Notes: a model not told the origin generated them from the letters alone. A stretch of DNA of 64,000 bases from Tanypteryx hageni (GCA_028673005.1 CM054113.1:37948117-38012116), one strand, 5' to 3'. Shown: positions 10,957-23,164, counted from the first letter of the stretch. Made by a program: numbers and translations.

Positions 10957-12465
10957 GAGAGATGAAAGTTGGGAGGTAGATTTCTGTAGATATTGCTACC
11001 ATTTTTCAGAAGTGATCTCTTTTATTATAGACTACGTAAAAAGATCTATTTATTTCAATGGCTACAACAACACGGAAAATTCAATTATAGATATAGCTAG
11101 TGAATAAATAATAATAAGAGCTTGAACAGTGAGAGAACTTAGTCTGATGGTTCGCTAATATCAAATATTGGGGATATTTTACTAAGTACCCGCGAACTTA
11201 AAAAATTGTATGCGTGGGAAAACTAATAAACATTACTTCGTGAAGTTGGGACAAAGGCTTTTTACTTTAAATCTCTTTATCGTCGCCCGTTTATCTTGAA
11301 AGGAAATGGATTTAAGGAAACGCCCATATCTCCGGTAAAAGTATCTATACCGTATTTACTCTAAAACCATATGCCCACGATAGGGCGCAGACCGTATGTT
11401 ATTGAGAGAGCTAGGTGGAAAAGAATTTTGTTGAATTTTCCGCTTGATGAGATCAATTGAAATTGGTAGATTTAATTCTCCAAAATCACATTTGATATTC
11501 TACCATAGTTAACATCGCATCTCGCAATGAGAATCGTGATTTTGGAATAGAAAATACGTTTTGGTTTGAAATCCTCCCACGAGACTCGCACCCCGGTTTT
11601 CGGATGAACATTTCGGTAAAAAAGGTGCACGTGGTGTTCAAGTATATACGGTAGCTAGCATAACGGCGGCGTTTTCGAATTTATACCTGGAATGCTCAGA
11701 TTAACTGCTCTCACGAGATGAACTCTTCCTCTCGCCAAGATCCTACTCGACTCGTGGAATCCGCATCTCGTTTTACTCTAATAACCGGATTCCCTGCGAT
11801 GGAGACATTTCTTCGTATACCGCTGATCCGCGGCAACCGGTATGTTCATAGTGGTTCGGAGAGAAATCCCGCTTTTGCAACCGCGACAGCAATAACAATC
11901 TCCGCTAAAAATCTCTCTCCCGCGCGCCGTGGTTCGAATATCCGCGTATCTGCGTGCCTCTGCGGCACACTTTTTCCAACTGATATTTCATTTCGCGTTA
12001 TGTCGCGGTCATTTTTCAACGCCCTTAATTGCTTTCTTTTCCTCGCATAGTTATAGGTCGTTTTAACGATTTCGAGTCCGTATATGGATGCGATGCGGTC
12101 TCATCCCAGCTTGCGAAAGATACTCTTCGAGTCCCGTTTCCTGGAACGCGTCGAGTCGTATTGTTTGAAAAATGGTCGTGAAAAAATCTCTCCGTCGCCT
12201 AGTTATCCCAACTGCCGTTCCTCGAATTTTATTTCTCTTCGACGCTTTTCCGCTTTTTCGCAATCCGCCGATCCCGGTGCGAGTGACGCTCATTTGTTGG
12301 CAGCAGCGCTCATTATTTTTGTCGTATACCTTCGCAAGCCCTACCTTATCCTCGAATAAGTCGCACTGCGTATGAGACAGACATGGGAGTATATGGTGTA
12401 ACCAAAGAAGAGTGGGACGAATGATAAATAATTAGATATACGTCATTATTTGGACTCATTGTTAA
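10957..12465. other. unique DNA; GC-richer 11700-12360
   Basis: No repeat partner was seen. The 11700-12360 part has balanced composition and overlapping frames of 76 to 110 codons on both strands, the pattern expected from composition alone rather than from a gene. Confidence 0.4.
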
Positions 12466-13270
12466 TTACGACCAAAAAGAAAGTTACAATGAAGAAAAAT
12501 AAAAAAAATATATAAAATGAAAATATTCATAAATCAATACCAAGTTAGCATTTCTGGAAATGAAAAGAGATGGAGATTTGTTTTTTGTGGGAAAAACTAA
12601 GGATAATTAAAGTACTATACCATAGAAAAATCCCCACTTTAGGAAAACGCCCACGCAAGAAGGGGTGTGTGAAAAACCTGCGAAACCTACTGATAGTAAT
12701 ATTTAAAGATTGAGAGAATCATAAAAGTACACAAAATACTCATAAACACAGTTATACACCCAAACATACACACATTAATACGCACCTATACATGTGCAGA
12801 TATATTTAAATATTTTTGACGGCGTGTAAGAGAGAATAATTGCTTGATCGATGTTATGAATGGGAATGGGATAGGAGATGTTTGTGGTACGAGTGTTCGA
12901 AGGTACATAGGGATGAAGAGTGTTTTATTTCGGATGGGAGGCTATTCCATAATCTGAATGCTGTGACAGTGAAGGATCTGTTATAGATGTCAGTTCTGTG
13001 GTGCGGTGTCAGAAGTTTATTTATGATGGATGTTATTAGATGGAAGGATTTAGGTAGATGAGATGTCATGGTGGGGGAGTCAGTGGTCAAAAATGCTAAG
13101 AGGGTAGAATATAAATGGCATGGGAGATGGTTTAATGTGAGGAGGTTGCTACGATGAGAAGAAAATGAGGCTTTTGATACGAAGTAATTTGGAAGTATGA
13201 ACGAGGGATTCGCTGAGAGACGGAAGATTTGATGACAAGGGGCGAGTGAAGATTGCTTATCGCACATAAA
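12466..13270 (-). mobile_element. 5'-truncated non-LTR retrotransposon
   Basis: On the minus strand this consists of the C-terminal end of a reverse-transcriptase ORF (12854-13267) followed by a 3' untranslated region. The UTR block at 12649-12690 (minus strand: gtaggtttcgcaggttttt, then cacacccttcttgcgtgggcg) is clearly the same as plus-strand 20990-21050, so the two loci belong to one family. A block matching the ttcattgtaa sequence of the other copy lies near 12483-12520. The terminal AATAAA and TATC tail are not seen here, so the 3' end is worn or rearranged. The 5' end is lost just upstream of the remaining frame, as is usual for LINE insertions. Confidence 0.8.
12854..13267 (-). pseudogene. 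LINE ORF2 C-terminal fragment (137 codons)
   Basis: Near its end the frame has FRLWNSLPSEIKHSSSL, then a Phe/His-containing tail ending in HKHLLSHSHS. The pattern x-x-RLWNSLP-x-x-I-(6-7)-F-(4-6)-H-LL is the hallmark C-terminus of Jockey/CR1/I-type reverse-transcriptase polyproteins. The catalytic reverse-transcriptase and endonuclease domains are absent, since the full ORF2 would be around 900-1000 residues. The apparent ATG is only the first in-frame methionine of a truncated copy. It acted in target-primed reverse transcription in the intact element and is non-functional here. Confidence 0.8.
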
Positions 13271-14155
13271 GGCTCGAAAGGAATCGTAGCACTTATCTTA
13301 CCTTCGTATCAACCCAGGAAAAATGCATTAATTTCTAGAACGTGGGAGTAGGCTGTTTAGGAAATTTTTCTTCCGTCTTTTCCTGGTCGTTCAACTTTTT
13401 TGTTTTCGTGGATGAAATTGTTTCCCCAAGCAACAACTTTCCGGGAAGTATATATTTTCCAGCAGAGAGACAATCGCGAAAAAATTAAAAGTTTTGAAAC
13501 GTTTATCGTTACGATAACTTTTGAAACTCAAAATTTTGAGATTATGGTCTCCAATTTGTTGACATTTCTCTTGTCCAAAAGGGAACAGGAGCACATTTTT
13601 GGTAATTATCGATTTTTCGAACTAAATTTGAATGGCGCATAGATATTAGAAATTTCGTTACATGGATTGTTAAAGATATTCATGGAAAATGTACGCTTAG
13701 GCATTCAGCTATGACTTAACCCATTCGTCTCCTTAACCGCATTAAGAAATACCGTTTCCGAAGAATAAGTTCGAGGGAAAAAACCAAAAATAGAAGTTTC
13801 TTCGACATCATTCCAAACGATCGCTAAAGAAAAGGAATCGGATTAATATAATATCTACTCCCAAAATATTTAAAACTGAACGGAAAACTTGACTTCGCAG
13901 ACTGCATACTAAACGCCGTACTTCCCATGGGTAGTAATTTGCAAGGTTGAAAGGAAATCCTTCCGATTAGTACATCTAAATTTACAAACTGCTGACGTAG
14001 TCGAGGGACGCTTAGGTGGCCTTTTCCCGTCCGTAAATCCGATTCGGTTATTAAACTCTCACGTTGCGAGTCTTTAGGAAACCTCCTTTTGACGCTTTTG
14101 GGAAACACGAACCCGAGTCCAAACTTCAGAGGCCTTTCTGCCACCTAACTCCCTG
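13271..14155. other. unique DNA, no feature seen
   Basis: Only short frames with no domain or motif. No repeat partner was noted. Confidence 0.4.
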
Positions 14156-14226
14156 TAACGTGGTAGCCGTCGAAGCGTCTCTCTAACGGAAAGGTTTTGG
14201 GTTCGAAACCCGACGTCGTCCTAAAG
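14156..14226 (+). repeat. tRNA-like SINE head
   Basis: A D-arm-like gtggtagccgtcgaagcgtc is followed about 30 bases later by ttgggttcgaaacccga, whose T-stem (ttggg with cccga) pairs around a TTCGAAA loop. These are RNA polymerase III A- and B-box positions at tRNA spacing. The acceptor arms do not pair convincingly, so I call it a SINE head or tRNA pseudogene. The downstream SINE body is not identified. Confidence 0.45.
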
Positions 14227-14809
14227 GTGGCGCAATTTAAACGTAGTAGTATTTCCACCGTGCCACTCCCATCGTCGCGCGAATCGATACGGAAACGCGA
14301 TAATCCTCTCCCCCTAGCTCCTCGACACGTGCCCCCTTTTTATTTATTTCCTCCGTTTTATGCTTTTCTTGGCCTTCCTTATTGGTCGGCACGTATTGCG
14401 TGCGTGTGATTCGGCCGGAGGCCAAGAGAGGGGGACACCTTCGCCCCCGGAGGGGGTGGAAAAAAGTATCGGCGCCGCCTTGTCTACAGACTGCTTTCTT
14501 TCTGTTTTCCTTCAGAGCGCGTGTGCGATGCGTCACTGCCCGAGGCTCGCAACCGAGCGAGCGAGCGACGCGAGGCGTAATCGATCTGATGTGCGCTTTT
14601 TCGTGCCAGCTGTTCACGACAAACGTCAATCAATATCTATGATACGATGTGATGCGATGTCGGGTAATCGATTTCGCCGTCCATATAAAGCTTTTGCACT
14701 GGTATATTTTAGAATATCTTTGTATTTACAGTTAACTTCGCGAATCCGATGTCATTAATTAAATCTAAATTTTTGCTTCGAGTTTTTTTGTGCATTCGAG
14801 GCTCTGGAA
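14227..14809. other. GC-richer unique DNA, no supported gene
   Basis: Overlapping frames of 86 to 132 codons exist on both strands (14237-14758), which is typical of GC-richer non-coding DNA. None shows a domain, and translated composition is arginine-rich without motifs. Confidence 0.35.
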
Positions 14810-15165
14810 CTAGGGTTTTCAACCGAGGGCACGCGTATCCCTATGGGTGCTTCAAGAATTTTGAAGGGGTACGGGGAAGTGTAGATTATAATTTTTCTTC
14901 TTCGTCTTTCATGCATGACTTTGATATAAAAAAATGTTCACGTTACGACTAATAATAACGCAATAAAACTGAAAAATACGCCAAAACTGGGAATTTTAAC
15001 GTTATGAACATGAGTTATGTATTTTAATACAAGCGGTATTCATTTCATTACTATCACAAAATGACGAAGGGTTACGCGATCATTAAAAAAATGCTCTAAT
15101 TGATTCGCGACCGTTAACAAAATGATCTAAGTAGTACGTCAGCAGAGAAAGGTTGAAAACTCCTG
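14810..15165. mobile_element. hAT-like MITE (356 bp)
   Basis: The left end is ctagggttttcaacc. The reverse complement of the right end is caggagttttcaacc. Flanks ctctggaa (14802-14809) and ctttagaa (15166-15173) agree at 6 of 8 positions, fitting a worn hAT target duplication. No coding capacity, so a non-autonomous element. Confidence 0.65.
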
Positions 15166-15173
15166 CTTTAGAA

Positions 15174-17745
15174 GTCTTAACGTTCGATTTTTCTTGTATT
15201 CTTATGCCTTGAGCCCAAGGTCTCTCGATAAATTTGTGAGGTTTATATGACCCCACTAGATATTTATTTAATTTGTTATTATTTATGATCAATATTATAT
15301 AAATATTTTGCTCTCATACGTCATCTCAGCAGTTTTTTTATAAATATAATTTATTGAATAAATATAATAAACAACATCATGATGATAACAGAGAAATAAA
15401 ATATGGGGTCAACTCCCAGGTGCCCCTGCGAGTACGCGCCTATTTAAGGGTTAAGGTTCAACTAATAAACGATCTGCTATATTTGTTTCCACTCGGTTTT
15501 CCTTGATGGTTCAAGGTTCCATACGCAAGAATATGAGGGAACGGAGAGAGAACCTGAAGTCGCCGGGGAGTTTCCTGTCAGGCACGCTCGGCTCATATCT
15601 TTTCCACTAAGGATTTTTCCTTTGTTCTCCGCCCGCATAGTCTCTTTATGTCATTAACACGTGAGGAATTTCTTTAAATGATGGAAAATTTAGTGATCGT
15701 CGCGCTACCAAGTCGCTGCTCATCCCTTAATTCTACCGATGTATGTGCTCACGCAAGCAGCGTGGTCTATTAGGTTTTGTCAAAATTAATACCTCCCAAT
15801 TTCCGCGTCAGAGCACAAAGATATTTGCACGAATTTTTCATAAATTAAATGATGGTATTTCACCCATGTACATCACTTTTTTGGTAGCACTCTTACATTT
15901 CAGTAAATTTTTCCTGCGATGAAAACATTCTCGCATCGTAACTCGGTAAAAGTTCTGACCAGTATCAAGACGCTATTTCTACAGAACCGTTCTTCTGTTG
16001 AACTTCAAGCCAAAGTAGAGGAACGCTGACTGCAAAAAATCTTGAGAGTTTCCGGAAATTCCTGGTTTAAAAGTTCCACTGTATATATAGATGTAACGCT
16101 ACTTGCTTTTAGTATCAATTTGGGCTGGAAGCGAAGAATGAAAATTTTAAATTTTAGTGCAGTTTTTTGTAGAATATTCGAGTTATCTTGTTTAACATCG
16201 TAATTGCAGTCGCTATTAGCATTTGCGTAGTTATAATCAGTAGAAAAAAATATTTATGCACTTTTTTTAGGATTCTGCTGAATTTAGATAGTTTTTCGAA
16301 AATGAATTTTCTCCGAATTCCTTTCTCGCTTGATTTGACCTGATAGACGAATGTTTGAAAAAAAAGTACTGTGGAATTTCCCGATGCTAGATATGCCCGT
16401 TTTCCTTTTCCGAAAGCGAATTCTTCTCGACAGATGTCGGTTGATTGATATCATCGGTGCTACGCGGTGCCTGGGGCTTTGTGATGCACGAGATTTAATG
16501 CGGCAAATTGGGAAGAAAATGGGGCCCGAATGCGATCGATGATTTTTATCACTCTGGACGGAAACGTAGGAGAAATTCTCGCTTTCTTTGTGACGTTGTT
16601 ATTCGGCCCGAATGGGCAAGGAGCGAAAATATTTAGGATCTGACAAAAACCTCGTGGGAACATTTTTCTAGCCTCTTGCCGTTTGTCTTCGAAACCTTCT
16701 GCTTCGAAATTATTAGTGCGTGGATGATTTTTACGAGTATTTTGTGGATTTTACTGTTTATAAGCATGCGTTTAGACGTAGTACAGAGTTTTTTTTCTGC
16801 ATATCAGGATTACCTGCCCATATTCAAAGCGGTTTCATAAAAAATCATCTAGTTAATTTGGACTGATTGAATGACCTCTAGATTCTCTAATGTAGAGTTA
16901 CTTGAACTATATACGTTCACCACGCATACATTCTAGTGGATACTTTATCTTAAAAGTATCTTATCTTAAAATTTCCCATTGATATTCGTACACGTTATAA
17001 AGAATTTTTACAACTCGAAGATTAGATAAGTAGAACGATGTATTATTCCCTTAAGGATTATGTTGTTGAACTTCCAATTGTACACACTTATAGAAAATTA
17101 TAATGAAAAATGGCTCCTGTATAGATAATGTATGATGTAAAAATAGAGATTTTCAATGCACGTATAATAGGTATTGAATCAATCGTTTTCCATTTATAAT
17201 GTCGCGGGTTTTGACGTTTTCTCCAGAGGTCTTCCTCGCCTTGACCCCGTTCGTACGTATTCGCCTCCCCACCGAATCCAAAAGGCCATGTCAATCATTC
17301 TACGTTCCAATCGCAGCCCTCGCATATTTCATTCCCTGCGAATTTCCTCTGGTCGCACCCTCCTCTTGAAGCACATTATTGCGCCGATGTCAAGTGACCC
17401 TCGCTCCCTTGCTCGTTAATGACGCGTCGTTGAAACTTTAATGGCATCATATAATGATTACGTGGGTGGGCCGGGTTGCAGGTATGCACCGCTGCAATAG
17501 CACAGTAAATTGAGCAACCACTTCTTCCTTCCAAGTTCAAAACATTATCACGCGTCTGTCATAACCTTTCTCTATTCTTCGTCCTGATCGCCACTCTTTA
17601 ATTCTCTACCCTCTCTAGTCTTTTGAAATTGATGGTGGTGACCTGAACTTGTGAAATCGACTGTTGCTTACAAGTGCAGAAAGAATATACTTTGTTTGGT
17701 CTGATGATGTTAGAGTGCATCGAAACGGTGGCCATGCAATTAAAA

Positions 17746-17748
<3 letters not shown>
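15174..17748. other. AT-rich unique DNA, no supported feature
   Basis: Short frames such as 16351-16542 have no recognisable domain. No repeat pairs or terminal repeats were seen by eye. Confidence 0.4.

Positions 17749-17816
<68 letters not shown>
17749..17816. repeat. (AT)34 microsatellite
   Basis: An uninterrupted 68-bp run of alternating A and T. Being perfect, it is probably length-polymorphic. The Tyr/Ile alternating frames across it are artefacts. Confidence 0.98.
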
Positions 17817-17820
<4 letters not shown>

Positions 17821-17989
17821 TGCAGTTTGAGCGATTTTATTTTTTGCGTGTTTTTAATTTTTTGCTCACCTGTTCCATTAATTTGACAGCCCTTCTTTAT
17901 TCCTACTTTTTCTCATTTGTTTCTTATCTCTTGAGTTTTTTTATCATGTATTCTTTGTACTTTACCTTGTGATCTGCTGATACCCAAGG

Positions 17990-18430
17990 TTCTTCATCAT
18001 CCGTTATTTCTTCGTTTGTTCCATTTTTGCCTTTATCTAGTTTCTCCTCCGTTCGCAACATTCTCCCATGTCAGCCGCTGTCATTCTCTCACAACCCTCT
18101 TCTTACTCTGCCAACTTTCCCATTTCCTTTCTCCTCCATTCACCTCTTCCTTCGACTCTTAACTCCTCCCTCCTTCATTTCTCCTCCCCTCTCACTTTTC
18201 AGCCCACGCAATCTCCCCTTCTTTCCGCCCCTGTACTTCCCCTGCCCCTCTTCCACTGCCTCCATCTTCCACCCCTCACTTAAACCACCCTATAATCCTC
18301 TTGTTACGCTCCTTGTCGAGTCGTCTCGTTCGCACCATTATAATCCGTCTCTCTGTCACTCCAATCATTCCCAAAACTTCTTCCCTGCCTTGATGAAAGT
18401 CAATCATCCTTTCTTATTAATTTTTTGCTG
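17990..18430 (+). repeat. pyrimidine-rich tract
   Basis: Low-complexity C/T-rich sequence on the plus strand without a fixed period. Frames of 71 to 134 codons across it encode Ser/Pro/Leu/Phe only and are not genes. Confidence 0.6.
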
Positions 18431-19815
18431 AAGAAAACCCCATCGCGTGCTCGTATTTCGGACGGAAAAGGTTTCCTCCTTGGAAAAAATTCCGAGGGTG
18501 TTTTTATTTTAAATGCTAGGTATTTGGGTATCAACTTCCTCTTTTTTTAAGCGGATCTTTGCATAAAATTGCCGGGAGTCGAGAAGGAAATAATAAGCTT
18601 GAGAAAATCTTTCCAGACTCACCTCCTTCTCTTTCCTTCCTTATCACCCCGTTTGGCCGTCGGTTAAGGGGACATTCTTACGGTTCCCGAAAACATCAAA
18701 TTGGGGCGACCTCAATTTGGTTTACACGACCTCCGGATTAAAGTCGGAAGCTCACTTAAAAAAATAAATAAATGCGTTTCTTTAGTTGAAGCGACTTGCG
18801 GAAATTTTTTCGCCTCTGTGTAGTTGTGTGTGTCGATTTCTGATTATTACGAATAAATAAAAAGTATTGTCTTGGATTATTTTTCGAATATTAGTAGCGG
18901 GTAACATTTTACTTTGATATCTGCTGATAATACTAATGCTTGAAGAAATTTAGTCACGTTCTTGTATACTCGTGCCGATTCCTCTGTGTTTTAAAGTTCG
19001 AACTAAGGTAACTTTCCCCAATTATGATATGCTGCCACGGAAATTAAAAAAAAGCTTTTATCTATTTTTCGTCCTTCGTTTCATAAAATGTCGTTATAAA
19101 AGTTTGGAAGAAGAGAGAATTTGGGTCACAGGCATAAGAAGAAAATGCATGAATTTCTCCTGGAGGCCGTAAAAATCAAGTTATTGATCAAGGTCCTAGT
19201 TATTCGAGTTTCATTTCGTAACTTATTGTCAGTCATCGCCTAGCTTTCCCCTGTGTGTCGGAGGACGTAAAGCCATTATCGTTGATGTATCGATTCTATT
19301 CTTGCCTTTCGCCAATCGAACTTCCATTTTGTCGTCAACCAAAATTTTGAAGGATTACGGTTTTTCGCATTTTTTCAAATAAGTGTTTTTATTACATAAG
19401 AAAGCTTTTGTAAGTTGCTGAGGTCTAATTATTGTCGTGGTAGAAGGAATTAAACACGCACAACTACAAAACAAAAATGTCGTAAAATAAAAATAGCATA
19501 TTAATCTATTTGGAAACAATTTTTAGTGAAAGATTCACGCAAAGGATGGTAAAATTTGGGCGATTTACAACAAAAATTGTCATCCTTAGTTATATTTACT
19601 ATACCAAATTGGGATGGATTAAAAATATATTCCAGTTTAAAATAATCTTCGCAATCGTTTGAACTACGTATTCTCTTAATTTATAGGTTGGTTATGAATA
19701 TTCTTGTTTTATAACTAATACCCTAATTTATGTATTTATATTTTAAAAAACTCATAAATGCTTTTTTCACGGTGTTTTAGAATAAGATTATCGACAAAGA
19801 CCAGGATGATTACTA
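18431..19815. other. AT-rich unique DNA, no supported feature
   Basis: Nothing beyond short frames was seen. Confidence 0.4.
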
Positions 19816-19885
19816 CAGCAGAATTCGAACCCGCAATCGTAAAATGAGTTAGATGTGATAACCGCCTCTCTATCACGGCCAACGA
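19816..19885 (-). repeat. tRNA-like SINE head
   Basis: On the minus strand a D-arm-like tgatagagaggcggttatca is followed, at tRNA-like spacing, by the B-box gcgggttcgaattctgc. The T-stem pairs (gcggg with tctgc only in part). The downstream part (lower coordinates) shows no shared SINE domain. It is a SINE head or decayed tRNA; no intact cloverleaf. Confidence 0.5.
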
Positions 19886-20589
19886 ATTTTATAAATTGGT
19901 ATTTCAACAAAATTTTCCGTCGGAAGAGAATTCTTCCCTTATGGCGTGCATTCCTATGGGAATCTGATTTTCGTTTAGCGCGGGTTTTCCAGTAACTCAT
20001 TTGCCGCGCTAAATGGCATTTATGATCATTGTTGCCATCTCGAGTGCTGCGAGATATCTAATGGTGAATAATAAAGCATAAATAAAAGGAACCTCGTTAA
20101 ACCGACCAAGGCATATTAAAATCTTTCTACCTTATATTCCACTTTCAATTTTCTTCTTTTCTATTTGTTCATCATCATTCCTTCATTCTTCCTCGGAAAT
20201 ATAATGCAGCGGGAGAAGCGGGTTCTTGCAGTTTGGATCTTACCGTTTATCTCATCTTACTCGTAGCTCACCCTCTCTCCTTTTCCACTTTCTCCGACCT
20301 CCTCCGACCTTTCCGCCTCGACCGATCGTTCCACTCAACGACCCGTGACTCCGCGACGCCGCTCCGTGCCTTCTGTCGCGAGGGAACAAAAATTGTGTTT
20401 AGGGTCTCTCTTTCTCCTTGTTATAGGTCACGGACGAGGGGCGAGTTTTCCGGCGCATTTAGCATGTGTTTGTGTGTGTTTTTGCATGTATGTGTGGGGA
20501 AGAGAGAGATCGATTGAAACGAAAATGGAGCGATCGCCACGGCTCTCCGCGGGAGCGGCGTCATCTCGGTCTCCATGGCAACCATCCTG
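19886..20589. other. GC-richer unique DNA, no supported gene
   Basis: Overlapping frames on both strands, none with motifs. The 20230-20590 part is CpG-containing and could be regulatory, but there is no direct sign of it. Confidence 0.35.
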
Positions 20590-20869
20590 CAGTACGACCG
20601 CCCTTCTCTCCTCTCCTCTCTTCGCCTCTTCTTTATATTCTCCCCCTCGGTCGTTCCGCCTACCGCCTAGCCCAATTTCTCCGGCGCCCACATTACCTTT
20701 CTCACCCACACCCTTAATCTCCATTTCACCCACGCTCCTTCTCCGTCCCTCACTATCTCCCACTCTTCTTTATCTCACATTTCTCCTATTTAATTTTTCC
20801 TATCTCATTTTTCCTTACTTCACTTCGCCTCTCCTACTATTTCATGTCTATTTATCTATATTTCATGTG
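20590..20869 (+). repeat. pyrimidine-rich tract preceding a LINE 3' end
   Basis: C/T-rich without a fixed period, directly upstream of the LINE 3' region at 20870-21257. It may be part of that insertion or older flanking DNA. The other copy at 12466-13270 does not show the same tract, so I lean to flanking DNA. Confidence 0.4.
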
Positions 20870-21257
20870 TATATTACTTGAATGTCTTTATATGTATATT
20901 TGTGACGGTCTACAGCGATACTGTATTTACGATGTACTTACTGTTTTCTATATTCTGTTGTAGTTTACCATTGTAACGTATACACTATGTAGGATTTTCG
21001 CAGGTTTTTCACACCTCCCTTCTCTGTGGGCGTTTTCTTGCGTGGGTTTTACTAGGAAGAACAAATCTGTTTTTACCTAGGTTTCCCCACAAACTTAATG
21101 TCTTCACTTATATCTTTTTGTTTTGTATATTTTATATACTCTTCATTGTAATACTTTAATTTTTAATATTCATGATATTGACCAAGGGTTAAATGTAGGA
21201 ATGGACCTTATGGTCCAAATTTCGCAGGAATAAAGACGATTATCTATCTATCTACTC
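20870..21257 (+). mobile_element. non-LTR retrotransposon 3' end
   Basis: The block at 20990-21060 (gtaggattttcgcaggttttt, then a gtgggcg and tgcgtggg motif) matches the 3' UTR of the minus-strand LINE at 12466-13270. The terminal block ggttaaatgtagg, ggaccttatggtccaaattt, ggaataaagacg and a (TATC)4 tail matches the minus strand at 44889-44960. GGACCTTATGGTCC is a near-palindrome that could form a small 3' hairpin. AATAAA lies about 10 bases before the tail. No reverse-transcriptase frame remains upstream. Confidence 0.75.
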
Positions 21258-21548
21258 TATCCCTTCTCAGCCTCCCCAAATAAAGGCATTTGTCTCTCTC
21301 CCTTCTCCCTCCCTTTTCCATACTTTTCTTTTTCCATAATATTCGTCTTTTATCTGTATTATCCTTTTGCCTTTTATCCTTTATTCTTCCCTTTCTATGT
21401 CCCGATCCCATACATGTCATATTTTCTCCTCACTGTCCTATTTTATCTCTCTCAATTTTTATCATCCACTATTATCTCTCCCTCATCTTCCACTCTTTTT
21501 TTCCTCATCTTCCCCTCTTTCTCTCTCTCTTACCCTTTTTGTTTGTTT
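21258..21548 (+). repeat. pyrimidine-rich tract between LINE and SINE
   Basis: C/T-rich low complexity without a fixed period. Leu/Ser/Phe-rich frames across it are artefacts. Confidence 0.5.
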
Positions 21549-21845
21549 GGAATTTCTGGCTAATCAACCTCTTGGATTGTTATAGTCATTATTCCTTCCA
21601 CACTGAACACACACACAAGGGAAGAGGGAAACCCGTGTCGGCATTAGTCTACTCTTTACGAAGAGCACCAAGGGAGCCAACTGCTTAACGTTCCTTCCGA
21701 AGGGCGGAGCTCGGACTAGGGCGGTCTCAAATCACAATAGGGGACGAGACGATCCCAGGTTGAAAAATTCGACCTTCGCCTGATTCGAACCTGGGGCCGC
21801 TGCGTGGAGGGCCAACGCTCGACCCACTCCGCCACCCCACGCTCA
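21549..21845 (-). mobile_element. tRNA-headed SINE with shared central domain, full copy
   Basis: Read on the minus strand. The tRNA-like head is at about 21845-21770, with D-arm gtggcggagtgggtcgagcg and B-box ccaggttcgaatcagg. The central domain is at about 21720-21610 and contains cgcccttcggaagg, acgttaagcagttggc, tggtgctcttcgtaaagag and cgggtttccctc. The 3' tail holds tgtgtgtgtgttcagtgtgg and ccaagaggttgattagcc, ending cagaaattcc at 21549. The domain recurs at 28770, 30828 and 36660. The tail recurs at 28880-28922 and 30890-30963. This is the most complete copy. SINEs are mobilised by LINE machinery and do not encode protein. Confidence 0.8.
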
Positions 21846-21929
21846 TACCCTCTCTTTACTCTTTTCCTCTATTGTTCTTTTCTCTTAACTAATTTTTACC
21901 CTCTCGAATACTTATAACGTGTCTTACAC

Positions 21930-21983
21930 TCTTCTATTCTCGCTATCTCTTCTATTCTCGCTATCTCTTCTATTCTCGTTATC
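21930..21983 (+). repeat. 18-bp tandem repeat, three units
   Basis: Units at 21930-21947, 21948-21965 and 21966-21983 read tcttctattctcgctatc, with one substitution in the third. Confidence 0.9.
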
Positions 21984-22872
21984 ATCCTTTCTCATCCCTC
22001 TCTTACACCTTCTTCCCTTTTTACGCCTCCGAAATCCGACGCTTCGCTGGAAACGGCCTCCCTCGAGCGACTTTATAAACCAATTTCAAATCCCTTTTTC
22101 CCAGTCCCATTTTTGCGGTCCGTCGTCCGATTCGCGCGCTTTGCGAACTCGTCGACGAAACGTATATAGAACGTCGGCGGAGCAAATCGTCGGCCGGATC
22201 GAATCCTCGACACCTGTCTTCGTTTTCTTTTCCCTAACGATTTATCTGAAAGAAAACATACGTTTTTCGGTTGGTTTGTGTTCAGAGATGGCTCCCATAT
22301 CGGATTTGGGATTAATTTCGACCTAGTGTTTACAAATCGGAGAGCGTTGCCTTCGGAATTTTGCGCTTGAGTTCCTGTGAAGCAGACTTTTCTCTTTTTT
22401 GCAAGCAATTGCTTTGTAATTAGCTAATTTATTTTTTCTATCACTGCTGCAGCCATTAAACAGCTAAGATAACCAAATTTGGATCTTAGATACAGTGTAG
22501 TACTAATAAACAGTGCACTAGAGAATTATCGAGCTTGTCTTATAGCCGAAAACAAATATAATCTGAATTATTCAATCGTTTTATAGAAACAAGATTCACC
22601 TTGATCATTTGTGGCATTCATTCAATAAGCTGTGAGAGATAATTAATTTTTTATTTATTCGTTTTCGAATTTTGTGTATTTTTCCAAAGATTCTGATGAT
22701 TAACTTTCTCCTGTCGATTAGATGGCTATACACAATTTCGTACTCGAGAAAGAGAGAGAATCCGTTGGATCGAAGTCGTATTTTAAAAATGGCAACTTTC
22801 CTCGCGTTCCGAGTTGTCAATGCATATCGGAGATGCGGCGTAGCGTAAACTGGTTTTGTTCGCCTTGCGATC
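21984..22872. other. unique DNA, no supported feature
   Basis: Frames at 21919-22408 on both strands show no domain. Composition is mixed at 22020-22230 and AT-rich after that. Confidence 0.4.
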
Positions 22873-22880
22873 CTATAAAA

Positions 22881-23156
22881 CAGGGATCCACAACCTTTTC
22901 AACGCTGCGAGCACCAAGTTACACTATAGATCATCCAGCGAGCACCACTATCGTTTTTTAAAAGTAGGAACGATCCTTAATAAAATCAGATCAAAGTCAA
23001 AGTGATTAAAATGTCCTTGCTTACGTTTAGCAAAGAAATAGGCGAACAAATCGAATTATTGGTACAAGGAAAAACAAATTTTAGCATCGTAGAAGTGCAC
23101 GGTAAGACTGCTAAAGAGCACCGCTGTGCTCGCGGGCACCAGGTTGCGGACCTCTG
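22881..23156. mobile_element. hAT-like MITE (276 bp) with perfect TSD
   Basis: The left end is cagggatccacaacc. The reverse complement of the right end is cagaggtccgcaacc. The 8-bp flank ctataaaa is identical on both sides (22873-22880 and 23157-23164). CAG-starting short inverted repeats with an 8-bp duplication define hAT-type insertions. The perfect duplication points to a fairly recent insertion. A frame inside is too short to be transposase. Confidence 0.85.
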
Positions 23157-23164
23157 CTATAAAA

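Noticed and set aside
16351..16542. 63-codon frame with cysteines and mixed composition
   Set aside because: No spacing pattern of a zinc finger or other domain; a frame of this length is expected by chance.
17664..17972. Frames of 70 and 102 codons with Tyr-Ile alternation
   Set aside because: Produced by the AT microsatellite.
20345..20881. 178-codon frame just upstream of a LINE 3' end, as a possible LINE ORF2
   Set aside because: It lacks the RLWNSLP-type C-terminus and any reverse-transcriptase motif. It is Ser/Pro/Leu-rich from CT tract sequence.
21770..21845. Possible true tRNA gene on the minus strand
   Set aside because: It is continuous with the SINE central domain and tail, and no cloverleaf acceptor stem is seen.
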